This document shows positions 26,228 to 34,233 of a stretch of 48,853 nt of DNA, piece after piece (position 1 is the stretch's first letter; every line of letters begins with the position of its first letter). Below the pieces are notes generated by a model, which worked only from the letters and a program-made list of their open reading frames with translations, searched no databases and was not told where the DNA came from. Source of the DNA: Staphylococcus nepalensis (GTDB lineage Bacteria; Bacillota; Bacilli; Staphylococcales; Staphylococcaceae). The position numbers were made by a program, and so were the translations under genes. The stretch spans positions 604,567 through 653,419 of the forward strand of contig NZ_BMCF01000001.1 of NCBI RefSeq assembly GCF_014635045.1, given 5' to 3'.

Positions 26228-28074
26228 ATCGACCGGTCTTTCATATGTTTGACCCTTGCGCACATTTCTTTATGTCTTCCTTCAATCGTAGGACGTTGCA
26301 CTGGATTGCCTAAATAACCACATGTTCTTTTTACTACATCTACTGTTTTAGGATCATTATTACCACAATCTGGACATTGATATCCAGTTTTAGTAGTTTT
26401 AAAATCACCTTTGAAATCACATAAACGACAATGATCTATAGGAATATTTGTACCTAAATAGCTAATTTTATCGTATGAGTAATCCCATACTGCTTCTAGT
26501 GCTTTTATATTGTGTGTTAATTTTGGGTATTCACAATAATGTATATAACCTCCACTAGCATAAAAAGGATAATCTTTTTCAAAATCAATTTTCTCAAAAG
26601 GTGTTATATCTTTTCGAACATCATAGTGGAATGAATTTTGATAATATCCTTTACTTGTAATATCTGCTATATTTCCAAATTTTTCCCTATCTAATCTACA
26701 AAAACGGTCTGTTAACGATTCACTTGGCGTACTGTATATGCTAAACCAAATATCATATATTTCAGTCCATTTGAGTTGATAGACTTTCATCGCTTTTAAT
26801 ATATCTAATGTAAAAGCTTTTCCTTTAGATGTTTTTTCCCAATTAGCGCCATAAAATACAATAGCGGCTTCATACAAACCAATATAGCCTATTGAAAGCG
26901 TTGCGCGTTTACCTTTAAATAAGGACATCACACTATCTTTATCGGTCAAACGATGTTTAAAGGCGCCATTTTTATATAATATGGGTGCATTGTCTGGAGT
27001 TGCTTGTTCTAAACGTTCAATCCTATAAACTAGTGCATCGTGCATCACTTGCATGCGTTCATGAAATAATTTCCAAAAAGATTCCATATTACCTTTTGAC
27101 TCTAAAGCGATTCTAGGTATGTTAAGCGTCACTACCCCCAAATTACATCTACCATTATTCTCTCCTTCACCATCTTCATTTTTCCAAAGTGGTAAAAATG
27201 AACGACAGCCCATTGGTGCTTTAAAATCACCTAATATTTCTACCGTTTTATCGTAATTTAATATATCCGGATACATTCTTTTTGTAGAACATTCTAATGC
27301 TAATTGTTTAATATCGTAATTCGGATCGTCTTTACTATAATTAATGCCTTTTTTAATAGAAAATACTAACTTAGGAAAAATGGCAGTAATTCGATCTTTA
27401 CCGAGCCCTTTAATACGTGTTTGTAATATCGCTCGTTGAATCTTTCGACTATATCGATCTGTGCCTAATCCAAAACCGAGCGTGACAAATGGCGTTTGGC
27501 CATTTGAAGTGTAAAGTGTATTAATCTCGTACTCCAAACTTTCAATAGCATCATTGATATCTTGTGTAATTTGATAATCAATATACGTTTCTATATGCTC
27601 TTTTTCGACAAATTGCGCTGCTAATTTACGATGTTTTATTTCATTATATTTAGCGTAGCAGCTTAATAGTTCATCCACTCTATCAATTGTGCAGCCACCG
27701 TATTGGCTACTAGAGACATTCGCAATAATTTGCACCAACTGCGCTGAAGCAGTTTGAATCGATTTTGGTGAGGTCACAGAAGCATTTCCTATTTGAAAAC
27801 CATTTTTCAACATACTTTCAGCATCAATTAAGCAGCAATTTGTAAGTGGTTGAAATGGATGGTAATCCAAATCATGGAAATGTATATCCCCATTTGTATG
27901 TGCTTCTGCTACATGTTTTGGTAATAAATAGTCTAAGGCGTATGACTTCGAAACAACACCTGCTGTTAAATCTCTCATAGTAGAAAATGTAGCACTATCT
28001 TTATTTGCATTTTCATTTATCACTGTAGGATCTTTTGTAATAAGATTTGTTAAATCCTGTTCAATTTTATTCAT
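26224..28074 (-). CDS. nrdD: Anaerobic ribonucleoside-triphosphate reductase NrdD
   Basis: This 616-residue glycyl-radical enzyme reduces NTPs to dNTPs without oxygen. The C-terminus has the zinc site CRLCDF...CPDCGNN and the glycyl-radical motif RTCGYLGNP. The N-terminus starts directly with the DSATFSTMRDLTAG segment, so no ATP-cone domain precedes it, as in the S. aureus enzyme. Other family lines include HDLDYHPFQPLTNCCL, SSQYGGCTIDR and the formate-type reductase segment NLGVVTLNIPRIAL. AGAGGGG precedes the ATG. It is the first gene of nrdDG and is probably controlled by the two NrdR boxes upstream. Confidence 0.97.
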   Translation of the reverse strand: MNKIEQDLTNLITKDPTVINENANKDSATFSTMRDLTAGVVSKSYALDYLLPKHVAEAHTNGDIHFHDLDYHPFQPLTNCCLIDAESMLKNGFQIGNASVTSPKSIQTASAQLVQIIANVSSSQYGGCTIDRVDELLSCYAKYNEIKHRKLAAQFVEKEHIETYIDYQITQDINDAIESLEYEINTLYTSNGQTPFVTLGFGLGTDRYSRKIQRAILQTRIKGLGKDRITAIFPKLVFSIKKGINYSKDDPNYDIKQLALECSTKRMYPDILNYDKTVEILGDFKAPMGCRSFLPLWKNEDGEGENNGRCNLGVVTLNIPRIALESKGNMESFWKLFHERMQVMHDALVYRIERLEQATPDNAPILYKNGAFKHRLTDKDSVMSLFKGKRATLSIGYIGLYEAAIVFYGANWEKTSKGKAFTLDILKAMKVYQLKWTEIYDIWFSIYSTPSESLTDRFCRLDREKFGNIADITSKGYYQNSFHYDVRKDITPFEKIDFEKDYPFYASGGYIHYCEYPKLTHNIKALEAVWDYSYDKISYLGTNIPIDHCRLCDFKGDFKTTKTGYQCPDCGNNDPKTVDVVKRTCGYLGNPVQRPTIEGRHKEMCARVKHMKDRSI

Positions 28075-28086
28075 CCTGCCCCTCTT

Positions 28087-28154
28087 TTCTATATATTGTA
28101 TTTACTTTATAATCTAAGACACAATATATAGTGTTTCAATTCAAAAGAAGTCAA
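28087..28154 (-). promoter_or_regulatory. nrdDG promoter with paired NrdR boxes
   Basis: ACACAATATATAGTGT at 28119-28134 matches the NrdR box consensus. A second, weaker box (CTATATATTG core, 28089-28098) lies 33 bp away, about three helical turns, as NrdR pairs usually do. On the minus strand, TTGACT (28149-28154) and TATATA (28125-28130) form a promoter with 18-bp spacing whose -10 lies inside the first box, which fits repression by NrdR. Confidence 0.8.
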
Positions 28155-28181
28155 TTAACAAATCCGTCACAACTTTGTTAA
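28155..28181. promoter_or_regulatory. Inverted repeat immediately upstream of the nrdD -35
   Basis: TTAACAAA (28155-28162) and TTTGTTAA (28174-28181) are perfect 8-bp arms with an 11-base spacer, abutting the -35 element. The position suits an additional oxygen/redox regulator (activator or repressor); no specific protein can be named. Confidence 0.45.
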
Positions 28182-28252
28182 GAATTTTCGAACATTAATT
28201 TTTATTTAAAAAAATTATACATTGATCATATTAGTTATCTATTATTAATATC

Positions 28253-28290
28253 ATAAAAAACCTGAAACATTAACTTGTCCCAGGTTCTTT
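28253..28290 (-). terminator. Rho-independent terminator of the AEC carrier gene
   Basis: AACCTG and CAGGTT arms (28259-28264, 28281-28286) with a mismatched inner stem are followed on the minus strand by TTTTTTA. Confidence 0.65.
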
Positions 28291-28330
28291 GACTAATAAC
28301 ATGAAAATAATAATAAATTCAAATATTAAT

Positions 28331-29254
28331 CTAGAATAATAATTTGGAAGCATAGATGACAACAACTACAGTAATGGAACTTAATAAAGTAGATAAAAAG
28401 ACAAGTTCTGCTGCTAATTCTGGGTAATTATCATATTCTTGGGCAATAACAGAACTATTTACTGATGTTGGCATTGCAGAAGCAATAAATAGTGTTTGTG
28501 CAATAATGCCTTCTATACCCATAATTTTAATAATTATAAATGCTATTATAGGACCAACTACTAATCTCACAAATATAAAAACATAGGTCGATGACCATTT
28601 GAGACTGAAATTGATATTAGCGATCTGTGCACCAAGCATAATTAAAGCAATTGCAATCATTGCATCAGCCACGTAATTAGCTGGTGTCCAAATAAATTCC
28701 GGTACGGGCACATCAGCATAATTTAAAATAATTGCAAATAGTAAAGCGTAAAGCACTGGCATTTTGAAATAGCCTAACATAGCTTTGAGTTTACCAATTT
28801 GGGCAGACTGAATCGCAAATATACCGTAAGAAAAGGTGAAAATATTTTGTAATGACAGTACGATTACTTGTACTGACATTGCCAATGGATCCCCTTTGAA
28901 CACTAAATCGTTAACTGGCACCCCATAATTGCCAGAGTTAAAAAATAATACACTATTCGTTAGTGTTGTAGCTTCACCTTTATCTCTCTTTTTAAATAAA
29001 GTTAAAATTTTACCAACTAAAAAAAGAATAAGTATGTATATAATGAAAAAAGCTACTATATATAATAATAAATGTATTTCAAAATTCGTCTTGTAAAACT
29101 TAACAAAAATAAATCCCGGTACAAACACATATATATTCAATTTTGCTAATGTTTTTAAATCTAGAGTGAATTTTTTCTGTAAGACAAATCCCAGTATAAT
29201 CATTATAAAAATAGGTAGCAACACAGTTTGCAATATGTATAACATTTCACTCAT
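28331..29254 (-). CDS. AEC-family (auxin efflux carrier-like) transporter
   Basis: This 307-residue protein has about ten membrane helices in two halves. The AEC signatures are NSVLFFNSGNYGVPV in the first half and the paired AIALIMLGAQIA and IASAMPTSVNSSVIAQEY in the second. Bacterial AEC proteins move small carboxylates such as malate or malonate, or act in unidentified efflux. The start ATG follows GGGGAG, and the gene is alone between terminators. A clear paralogue of almost identical length lies at 45910-46827. The substrate is unknown. Confidence 0.88.
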   Translation of the reverse strand: MSEMLYILQTVLLPIFIMIILGFVLQKKFTLDLKTLAKLNIYVFVPGFIFVKFYKTNFEIHLLLYIVAFFIIYILILFLVGKILTLFKKRDKGEATTLTNSVLFFNSGNYGVPVNDLVFKGDPLAMSVQVIVLSLQNIFTFSYGIFAIQSAQIGKLKAMLGYFKMPVLYALLFAIILNYADVPVPEFIWTPANYVADAMIAIALIMLGAQIANINFSLKWSSTYVFIFVRLVVGPIIAFIIIKIMGIEGIIAQTLFIASAMPTSVNSSVIAQEYDNYPELAAELVFLSTLLSSITVVVVIYASKLLF

Positions 29255-29387
29255 GGTAGAACACTCCCCTTTAAGAAAAATTATACATGAGTCGTATCTA
29301 TTTTTGTTAAAAATGCATCAAATGTTTTATTTATAAATGGGCGCTGCCATTTAATAGTACTAAGCGTTTATACATTACTATTAAAAT

Positions 29388-29442
29388 TAGGAGCGAAATA
29401 GAAATCAGAAAATTAAAATATGACTTCCTACTTTTGCTCCTA
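29388..29442. repeat. Intergenic hairpin element (family member 1)
   Basis: TAGGAGC (29388-29394) pairs with GCTCCTA (29436-29442). Its left side, GAGCGAAATAGAAATCA, resembles the left side of the hairpin at 47974 (GAGCGGAACAGAAATCA, two differences in 17). It appears to be a degenerate staphylococcal intergenic repeat of the GGGACAGAAAT type. Function unknown. Confidence 0.5.
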
Positions 29443-29542
29443 TAATGATACCTAAATTTTTAAAGTTTCGTGTATAAATTAATTTATACACTTATCATTT
29501 AATAACTTCTTATAGTTTACGATTATAACCTTGAAAATTATT

Positions 29543-29710
29543 TTATTTGCCGTTATTACTATCTTCTTTTTCGTTTTTATTTTCATTACTTATGTTATTT
29601 TCACCTTTATTCTCTTGTTCTCTTTTGTTTCTTTTCTTTTCTTCCATAATTGACATAACTATAAACCCAATGACCAATAATGGTGTAAGGATACCAATCA
29701 TCATCATCAT
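29543..29710 (-). CDS. Small membrane protein, 55 residues
   Basis: The ORF begins with four in-phase ATG codons (MMMMIGILTPLLVIGF) 6 bases after GGGGTGAG, a good ribosome-binding site. Residues about 4-22 form one membrane helix; the remainder is a highly charged Lys/Glu/Asn tail (KKRNKREQENKGENN...), giving a type Nin-Cout or reverse anchor. It lies alone in a 1.2-kb gap between the AEC carrier and the AraC-type regulator. I do not recognise the family. The signal-like design could be a small membrane-associated regulatory peptide, but no function is assigned. Confidence 0.6.
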   Translation of the reverse strand: MMMMIGILTPLLVIGFIVMSIMEEKKRNKREQENKGENNISNENKNEKEDSNNGK

Positions 29711-29909
29711 TTAACTCACCCCATTTTATTAATTTCACTTTTAATTTTTATACTAATACTTTATTACCAATTTACACGTTTTTAGAAACTTCCTCAATAG
29801 AACAATCAACCTATTTTTTATCTATGAAAAATAGCACTTCAAAGTTTTACTTTTAATAGCTACTTTAGATGAAGCATATCAAACACTGTCCTACCTCTTA
29901 AAAATTTAA

Positions 29910-29966
29910 TTATTTACGCTTAAATGCACTATCTATTTTCTTTTCTAAAAAATAGTTGCTTTTCAT
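29910..29966 (-). CDS. Possible 18-residue peptide
   Basis: ATG at 29966 opens a basic 18-codon frame (MKSNYFLEKKIDSAFKRK) ending in TAA. A strong AGGAGG lies 12 bases upstream, somewhat far. The peptide is too short for family assignment and could be chance, although the consensus ribosome-binding site in such AT-rich DNA is notable. Confidence 0.3.
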   Translation of the reverse strand: MKSNYFLEKKIDSAFKRK

Positions 29967-30441
29967 GCTGTCTCTTCTCCTCCTATTGTTTTTAAACTTT
30001 TATTTATATATTATAAAAGTAAAGTAGCATAAAAGAATTTTTATAAATGATTATAACAACATAAAGCAAAACGAGATAATTCAGAGCAAAATAGATATTT
30101 GGAAAACCTTATGCATTAGTAAAAATATATTGTTCACTAATTTTTCGATATTTTCATTACTATTATGAGTTAAAATCCAATATATTATAAATAAATATAT
30201 ATAATATCCATTTTTTTACTTTAGTATTATAATTTTTCATAGTTTTGCGATATTAATTGACTATTCTACTAATGAAGCAGTAATATTTTAATAATAAAAT
30301 TCTATTCAAGACTATTCACAAAAATGTCTCTTAGCATGATAGGTAATAAGTGCAACACTATAAATGCAAAGGGTCATCTTTGTTTAATGTAAATTAAACC
30401 TAATTAAATTTTGCGTTTATCAACCTTTGGGAGTGGAACAA
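29967..30441. other. AT-rich upstream region of the AraC-type regulator gene
   Basis: There are about 475 bases without a supportable gene. I see no strong hairpin. TTGACT at about 30256 has no good -10 partner that I can defend. It is likely to contain the promoter of the downstream regulator. Confidence 0.4.
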
Positions 30442-31263
30442 ATGAATTACAATCAAATCATCTACGCTGAATATGACAAATTAGACCATTTAAATACGCC
30501 TAATTTTTCAAATTTATATTTAGTTATTTCAGGTGTTTTACATTTCCAAAAGTTAGATTCAGATTATGTATTTCAACGTGGTAATGTTTTTGTTGTTTAT
30601 GATTTTGAGGAAAACTTAATCATTCACAGAACAGGAATTCTTGCTTGTATTTCAATAAATAATTTAAGTTATAATCGTTTTTCATTAGTAAATAGAGAAG
30701 ACCTAATAAATAAATCTCAGAGATCTAAACTTATAACTGAAACTTATATAGAGACTTTGAAAGCCATTCTTAAAAATGATTCATTTAACAGTGACATTGG
30801 CGTTATTAAATTAATTAATTATTTTAGCCCTACAAAAACACGTTTACATACCAACTTATCCTACTCAAATAAATTAATTAAAAATGTTGTTGAATATATT
30901 AATCAAAATTACAAACAGCCCTTAACACTTGATATATTAGCTAAAAAATTTTTTGTGAATAACAGTTATCTATCTAGGGAATTTTCAAAAAAGATGAATA
31001 TTTCTTTAATAAAATATATTAAAAAGGTAAAAATTTATAGTCTTTCTAGAGAATTACTAGATAATGGAAACGGAGAATCAACATGGCGTAATTATGGCTT
31101 TCGTTCATATAATACATATTTAAGAGACTTTAAAAAGGTGATGAAAATGACACCAAAAGATTTCATCAAACAACACACTTATAAAAATGAAAATACTAGT
31201 ATTGAACATCATCATTTATATAATCAACTACAGCTTCTTTTAGATGATATTAAACCTACATAA
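30442..31263 (+). CDS. AraC-family transcriptional regulator
   Basis: The frame opens at TTG 30427, but GGGAGTGG before the ATG at 30442 supports a 273-residue protein. The C-terminal part (about residues 145-250) is an AraC/XylS double helix-turn-helix: LTLDILAKKFFVNNSYLSREFSKKMNISLIKYIKKVKI, then ESTWRNYGFRSYNTYLRDFKKVMKMTPKDFIK. The N-terminal half is a short cupin-like segment (GVLHFQKLDSDYVFQRGNVFVVYDFEENL) that may bind a ligand. It is monocistronic with its own terminator. Despite the family name it is not next to the ara operon, which has its own AraR. The target genes are unknown. Confidence 0.85.
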   Translation: MNYNQIIYAEYDKLDHLNTPNFSNLYLVISGVLHFQKLDSDYVFQRGNVFVVYDFEENLIIHRTGILACISINNLSYNRFSLVNREDLINKSQRSKLITETYIETLKAILKNDSFNSDIGVIKLINYFSPTKTRLHTNLSYSNKLIKNVVEYINQNYKQPLTLDILAKKFFVNNSYLSREFSKKMNISLIKYIKKVKIYSLSRELLDNGNGESTWRNYGFRSYNTYLRDFKKVMKMTPKDFIKQHTYKNENTSIEHHHLYNQLQLLLDDIKPT

Positions 31264-31277
31264 TATGCCATTTAAAT

Positions 31278-31320
31278 AACAAAACCAAGCTTTCCTTTAA
31301 AAGGATCACTTGGTTTTGTT
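31278..31320. terminator. Bidirectional rho-independent terminator
   Basis: A perfect 12-bp stem, AACAAAACCAAG (31278-31289) with CTTGGTTTTGTT (31309-31320), separates the convergent AraC-type and DUF4064 genes. Confidence 0.88.
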
Positions 31321-31322
31321 GG

Positions 31323-31892
31323 TTAATATTTATATTTATTATCGTCATCTGAATCTGTATATTTATCTTTAATTTCTTGTTGTTCGTTCTCTTTTTGATC
31401 TTCAGACAACACATATGAATTATTATGCTCATTTACTTGCGAGCCATCTTTAATATAAGGGTTAGCATCATCTTCTGCATTTCTCGTATAGATAGGATCT
31501 CTCGGTTTTCTCACGAGCAACATAATACCTGAAACTAGCCATAATATGGCATTAATCCAATTACCAGCAAATGAAATAACGCCTACAATGATTAGTAAGA
31601 TACCTGCCGCCTTTGCTTTTTTGCCAATTAACACCGCACCAATGATCGCGATAATTAATAAAATAATTGATAACACAAGTCCTGCTGTTACCAGTCCACT
31701 AAGCATATTGATAACCGCTTCTCCATTTTCGTATGTGATGGTACTGTCGCTTTCCATCATCGACTGTATCATGGCATCTTTCATTGACCCGTTTCCGAAT
31801 AATGGTAGGAAAATCGCAAGCACAATCACGCCAAGTAATTGGAGCCCGATACCAATCCAAGCAAGCACGCGTTCAACAGTTCTTTTCATCAT
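31323..31892 (-). CDS. DUF4064 family membrane protein
   Basis: This 189-residue protein has four hydrophobic segments (about 10-31, 66-90, 94-112 and 113-128) and a charged, disordered C-terminal tail rich in Asp, Glu, Lys and Asn. The pattern RTVERVLAWIGIGLQLLG at the N-terminus and the overall layout fit the DUF4064 family of staphylococcal membrane proteins (function unknown). The start ATG follows AAGGAG by 6 bases. An inverted repeat sharing a 12-mer with the YhgE/MarR promoter lies 35 bases upstream, so it may belong to the same regulon as the next unit. Confidence 0.75.
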   Translation of the reverse strand: MMKRTVERVLAWIGIGLQLLGVIVLAIFLPLFGNGSMKDAMIQSMMESDSTITYENGEAVINMLSGLVTAGLVLSIILLIIAIIGAVLIGKKAKAAGILLIIVGVISFAGNWINAILWLVSGIMLLVRKPRDPIYTRNAEDDANPYIKDGSQVNEHNNSYVLSEDQKENEQQEIKDKYTDSDDDNKYKY

Positions 31893-31926
31893 GTTACACT
31901 CCTTGTCATCAGTTTATGATTTTTTC

Positions 31927-31967
31927 CAATTAGTACACTTTTCAAATTATATAATTCAGTATACTAA
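31927..31967. promoter_or_regulatory. Operator-like inverted repeat flanking a -10 (DUF4064 gene)
   Basis: TTAGTACAC (31930-31938) and GTATACTAA (31959-31967) match at 8 of 9 positions as inverted arms. A TATAAT -10 for the minus-strand gene lies between them. The 12-mer CAATTAGTACAC (31927-31938) recurs at 34057-34068 in front of the YhgE/MarR operon. Confidence 0.55.
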
Positions 31968-32014
31968 TCATTAATATACAAGTCCATGTATAACACAAAC
32001 AATTTCCCAGGTAA

Positions 32015-32467
32015 TTATTTACTTTTTCTAAAAGCATCATCAATACGTTCTAACTGATTTACAAAATGTTCTATTTCCTCAAGTGTAAATCGGTTACCTA
32101 AACGTTTTTTCACTTCCTCTGTCATTGTTTCAGTAGCTCGTTTCAAAAACATTTCACCTTCAATACTTAACTGTACTAATTTAATTCTTTTATTATTCGA
32201 ATGTGCTCTTTGCACATAACCCATTTCTTCAAGTTTACCAATACGTTTTGAAGCAGCTGTTTTAAATATATTTTGTAAAGATGCTAGCTCATTTATCGTA
32301 ACTTGTCCTTCTGTTTGGATAATTCTCATCGCTTCTATTTGTTCTCTTGAAAGTAAGTTAGTCAAGCTAGAGTCGTTTACCATTTCAACAATTTCTTTAT
32401 TTAAATACAACATGACGGTTTGAAATTTACGAATTGCATGCTCAATCGATTGATCTACGTTATCCAT
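32015..32467 (-). CDS. MarR-family transcriptional regulator
   Basis: This 150-residue protein has the MarR winged helix: LLSREQIEAMRIIQTEGQVTINELASLQNIFKTAASKRIGKLEEMGYVQRAHSNNKRIKLVQLS, with recognition helix KTAASKRIGKLEEMGYV and the wing SNNKRIKLVQLS. N- and C-terminal helices for dimerisation flank it. It starts 22 bases after the stop of the YhgE/Pip gene (AGAGGTG ribosome-binding site), so the two form an operon, and it probably autoregulates it through the operator-like repeat at 34057. The inducing ligand is unknown. The TAASKR motif resembles regulators of drug or lipid exporters, but that is only a hint. Confidence 0.85.
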   Translation of the reverse strand: MDNVDQSIEHAIRKFQTVMLYLNKEIVEMVNDSSLTNLLSREQIEAMRIIQTEGQVTINELASLQNIFKTAASKRIGKLEEMGYVQRAHSNNKRIKLVQLSIEGEMFLKRATETMTEEVKKRLGNRFTLEEIEHFVNQLERIDDAFRKSK

Positions 32468-32489
32468 AACATTACACCTCTATATCATA

Positions 32490-33923
32490 TTATTTGAATT
32501 TAATAGAAAATGGTAATTTATCTCGTCTATTAAACCATATTAAAACTAAATATTGTAATAACATCATTACGATAATAAGGGTAATGAGCAATGCTACGAC
32601 AAATCCAAAGTCAAAGTGACCAGCGTTTGTAAATATAGCTTCCCTATAACCTTGAATAGCGTAAGACATTGGTGAGAATGGGTGAATCCATCTGTAGAAT
32701 GTACTTGAAAGTTCAATTGGGAACATACCTTCACTTGCACTTAACTGTAAGATTAAAAGAATCATGGATATAAATAATCCTATTCTATCTAAGAACAACA
32801 TCAATAATGAAGTTATAGTGATTGCGGCAACCCCCCATAACAACCCAACTAATATAAACTTCCATACATTACCAACTGTCATATTAAAGACAAATAGTAC
32901 CCAACTACTCATAAATAATGCAGCTAGTGCACCTTGAACAATATATAAGACAAATTTACCTAAAACTTGTCTTGTTGCGGATGTATCTTTACTAATTGTT
33001 TTACGTAATGGATAAATCGCACTAAATGATAATGCAACAACAAATAAACTTACACTCGCCATATAAGGAACAATCGTTGCCCCATATTGATCGGCGTTAG
33101 TGGGATTATTTTCTTTTACTTTAGTAACATCGTTAAGTGCTTTTTCATTTTCTGATTCAAATGATACGTTATTTTGCTGACTAACAGCATCATCAATTTG
33201 CGCTTTCAATTGATTATTATTTTCTTGAAGTTGTTGTAAGCCATCCGTTACTTGTTGATTACCTGTCAATAATTCTTGAGCTGGTTGTCCAATCATTGGC
33301 AACAATTGTTGAATGCCATCGGTCACCTGTTGGTTACCATCAATTAATTGGTTTTCCGCATCTGACATTTGTCCTAAAGCATCTGATGTATCTTGGTAAC
33401 CTGATTGTGAATCCTTAGCAGTAGCAAATAATTCATTCAAATAATTTGACCTAATATTATCTTTGATTGTTGTAGTGACAGTATTGATCGCTGAGTTTGC
33501 AACTTGGCTACCTGTATAACTAGAACCTGGATTTACTTTAGTTTCTAGGTTAATTTTTTTTGGATTTTCATCTAATATTGTCGTTGCATTAGCTGAAGCA
33601 TTTTTTGGCACAATAATTGTGCCGACGCTTTCGCCACGATTCAACTGTTTATCCGCTTCTTTTTCAGAAACAACTTGGAATTTAAAATTGTTATTATCCT
33701 TAAGTTTATCTACTAAATCATCACCAATAGTAATATCTTTGTTATTGAGTGTAGCTTTTTCATCGTGGTTTACTACAGAAATTTTAAGGTTTTCTGTCTT
33801 GTCATATGGGTCCCACATTGATCCTACAAACAAAGCCACATAAAGTAATGAAATCAGCGATATTGCAATTAAAGAAATTAGCAACATTTTGTTTCTAAAT
33901 ATAAATCTAAATTCATTTAACAT
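32490..33923 (-). CDS. YhgE/Pip domain ABC-2-type membrane protein
   Basis: A TTG at 33932 opens the frame, but it sits too close to the AAAGG; the ATG at 33923 is the likely start (477 residues), although the spacing is then 12 bases. One N-terminal membrane helix (residues about 13-35) precedes a long extracytoplasmic region that contains Gln/Asn-rich coiled segments with the repeated phrase GNQQVTDG(I/L)QQL. Five to six C-terminal helices follow, with the ABC-2 pattern FPIELSSTFYRWIHPFSPMSYAIQGYREAIF. This is the YhgE/Pip layout (related to phage-infection protein and EsaA). No ATPase gene is adjacent. With the MarR gene downstream it looks like a stress-inducible export or envelope protein. 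Confidence 0.83.
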   Translation of the reverse strand: MLNEFRFIFRNKMLLISLIAISLISLLYVALFVGSMWDPYDKTENLKISVVNHDEKATLNNKDITIGDDLVDKLKDNNNFKFQVVSEKEADKQLNRGESVGTIIVPKNASANATTILDENPKKINLETKVNPGSSYTGSQVANSAINTVTTTIKDNIRSNYLNELFATAKDSQSGYQDTSDALGQMSDAENQLIDGNQQVTDGIQQLLPMIGQPAQELLTGNQQVTDGLQQLQENNNQLKAQIDDAVSQQNNVSFESENEKALNDVTKVKENNPTNADQYGATIVPYMASVSLFVVALSFSAIYPLRKTISKDTSATRQVLGKFVLYIVQGALAALFMSSWVLFVFNMTVGNVWKFILVGLLWGVAAITITSLLMLFLDRIGLFISMILLILQLSASEGMFPIELSSTFYRWIHPFSPMSYAIQGYREAIFTNAGHFDFGFVVALLITLIIVMMLLQYLVLIWFNRRDKLPFSIKFK

Positions 33924-34056
33924 CTTTTTCAACTACCTTTCTATTTATATCCCCCACACGCCATTGCTAGTTTTAATTATTTTACTGAAACATCGATCCA
34001 AACGTATTTTAATGCATAGTATGCTATCGTTCATAACTAGCAAACACTTTCAAAAT

Positions 34057-34114
34057 CAATTAGTACACCCCTTGTACATTTTTGTATCATACGCTTATTC
34101 AAAAAAATTGTCAA
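34057..34114 (-). promoter_or_regulatory. Sigma-A promoter and operator of the YhgE-MarR operon
   Basis: On the minus strand, TTGACA (34109-34114) and TATGAT (34086-34091) have an ideal 17-bp spacing. Directly downstream, over the expected start point, lies GTACA-N5-TGTAC (34063-34077), within the 12-mer CAATTAGTACAC shared with the DUF4064 promoter. Position and symmetry suit a MarR operator. Confidence 0.7.
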
Positions 34115-34233
34115 ACAAATTTTTGGTTATATTAAACAAAAATAATTTCAGAAAATTCAGTTATTGTGGTTAATTTTATATTTTTTTAATGCTATGATAC
34201 TTATTATCACTTTATTTAGGGAGGGAAAGGACA

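Noticed and set aside
25697..26263. Longer NrdG start at 26263 (188 residues)
   Set aside because: It would overlap nrdD by 40 bases and adds residues absent from NrdG proteins; the ATGA overlap at 26227 fits better.
30442..31263. AraC-type gene as the arabinose regulator
   Set aside because: The ara cluster 11 kb away has its own AraR with matching operators; the AraC name reflects only the DNA-binding family.
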